Both the position numbers and the translations under genes were made by a program. Shown in pieces: positions 59,509 to 60,000 of a stretch of DNA of 60,000 nt. The first letter of the stretch is position 1. Every line of letters starts with the position of its first letter. Below the pieces are notes generated by a model, which did not search any database, was not told the DNA's origin, and worked only from the letters and a program-made list of their open reading frames with translations. This DNA is from Owenia fusiformis (taxonomy: Eukaryota; Annelida; Polychaeta; Sabellida; Oweniidae): positions 25,347,564 to 25,407,563 of the forward strand of contig CAIIXF020000007.1 of NCBI GenBank assembly GCA_903813345.2. The letters are read 5' to 3'.

Positions 59509-60000
59509 CAGGGTGATCCAGAAGTAACGTCAAAGACATTGTAATTTCAAAAGTATTCATCAGATCTTCATGAAATTTGGTATACATGTACCCACAACAT
59601 TTCTGAGTTACCATCTCAAAGATTGGAATTCAATCATTTCATTGGTTGAAATTATGGTTGCTATAGTAACCCGATATCGCGTAACCCGGGGCAAATTGAA
59701 GAGAAACCATAACGTTTTTGTGAATTTCTCTAATTTAAAAAGTCAGTAACATTTGAAAATGTTCATTGTTTGTTTTCTATGATTTTTATATTTGTTGCCA
59801 TGGTAACAAATATGTAATAGTTGTGATGTCACAATAGGCATTCATAAAAAGCTTTCAATTTCTTTGAATTGCTTCCATCATCCATGACAAATACTAACAT
59901 GACCAAGGACACTAACCCACCCAATTCAAGATGGCGCCAAGTCAGAGTAAAATAGAGCAAAGAACAAACATTAAGTTCTGTGTAAAGTTGGGGAAAGGTG
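59509..60000 (+). mobile_element. Left end of a mariner transposon, open at the window edge
   Basis: The terminal sequence CAGGGTGATCCAGAAGTAAC follows a TA (59507-59508). About 420 bp later a frame opens (ATG at 59931) and stays open to the edge. Confidence 0.68.
59931..60000 (+). CDS. Mariner-type transposase, N-terminal 23 residues
   Basis: The translation begins MAPSQSKIEQRTNIKFCVKL and continues to the window edge without a stop. The EQRxNIKFxxKLGK pattern is the start of the Mos1-type helix-turn-helix domain found in mariner transposases of invertebrates, which binds the inverted repeats. It is cut by the window, so completeness and activity cannot be judged. Confidence 0.6.
   Translation, partial: MAPSQSKIEQRTNIKFCVKLGKG

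Overview
This window is animal nuclear DNA, most likely from a marine invertebrate (mollusc, hemichordate, echinoderm or amphioxus grade; the sequence does not decide which). It is AT-rich. Genes are split into short exons with clean GT/AG junctions and matching phases. Introns and spacers are crowded with DNA-transposon remnants, hairpin elements and minisatellites. I saw no operons, CRISPR arrays, rRNA or tRNA genes.

Four genes can be rebuilt exon by exon. (1) 611-6313 (+): the 3' eight exons of an RBM45-type RNA-binding protein; RRM1 lies off the left edge. (2) 15415-26550 (+): an alpha-1,6-fucosyltransferase (FUT8) made of a membrane-anchor exon, a 9.5 kb repeat-filled intron, and one exon with the whole catalytic domain plus SH3. 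(3) 46461-40708 (-): eight exons of a secreted GH81 endo-beta-1,3-glucanase with N-terminal carbohydrate-binding-type repeats; its 5' end is not found. (4) 49033-52835 (+): a four-exon small mitochondrial-type membrane protein of the NDUFA4/NMES1 family. The 3' terminal exon of an unrecognised gene lies at 59261-59027 (-). Weaker candidates are a spliced 61-residue protein with an MGxxCSCC start (about 11652-10730, -), an ORF with its own promoter-like sequence inside a GH81 intron (43141-43413, +), and a short signal-anchor ORF (36295-36098, -).

Layout: 1-8.1 kb RBM45 and its 3' UTR; 8.1-15.1 kb spacer with an 890 bp near-perfect palindrome; 15.2-26.6 kb FUT8, whose intron holds a 27 bp array, a dead mariner split by a second element, a 166 bp-period array, a 44 bp-arm hairpin, a small mariner-type MITE and a 105/107 bp array; 26.7-40.7 kb spacer with mariner, hAT-like and Tc1-like remnants and a 2.85 kb inverted-repeat element; 40.7-46.5 kb GH81; 49.0-53.6 kb NDUFA4-like; 53.6-58.7 kb gene-poor; 58.7-60 kb terminal exon of an unknown gene and the left end of a mariner transposon whose reading frame is open at the edge.

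The genes are not functionally linked: they are ordinary neighbours (RNA binding, Golgi N-glycan core fucosylation, secreted beta-glucan digestion or immunity, respiratory chain). The most unusual material is the mobile DNA: several hairpin-rich families with 5 bp target duplications (9205-10094, 16869-17921, 36583-39433), two of which start with CAC, plus a short dispersed repeat present seven times.
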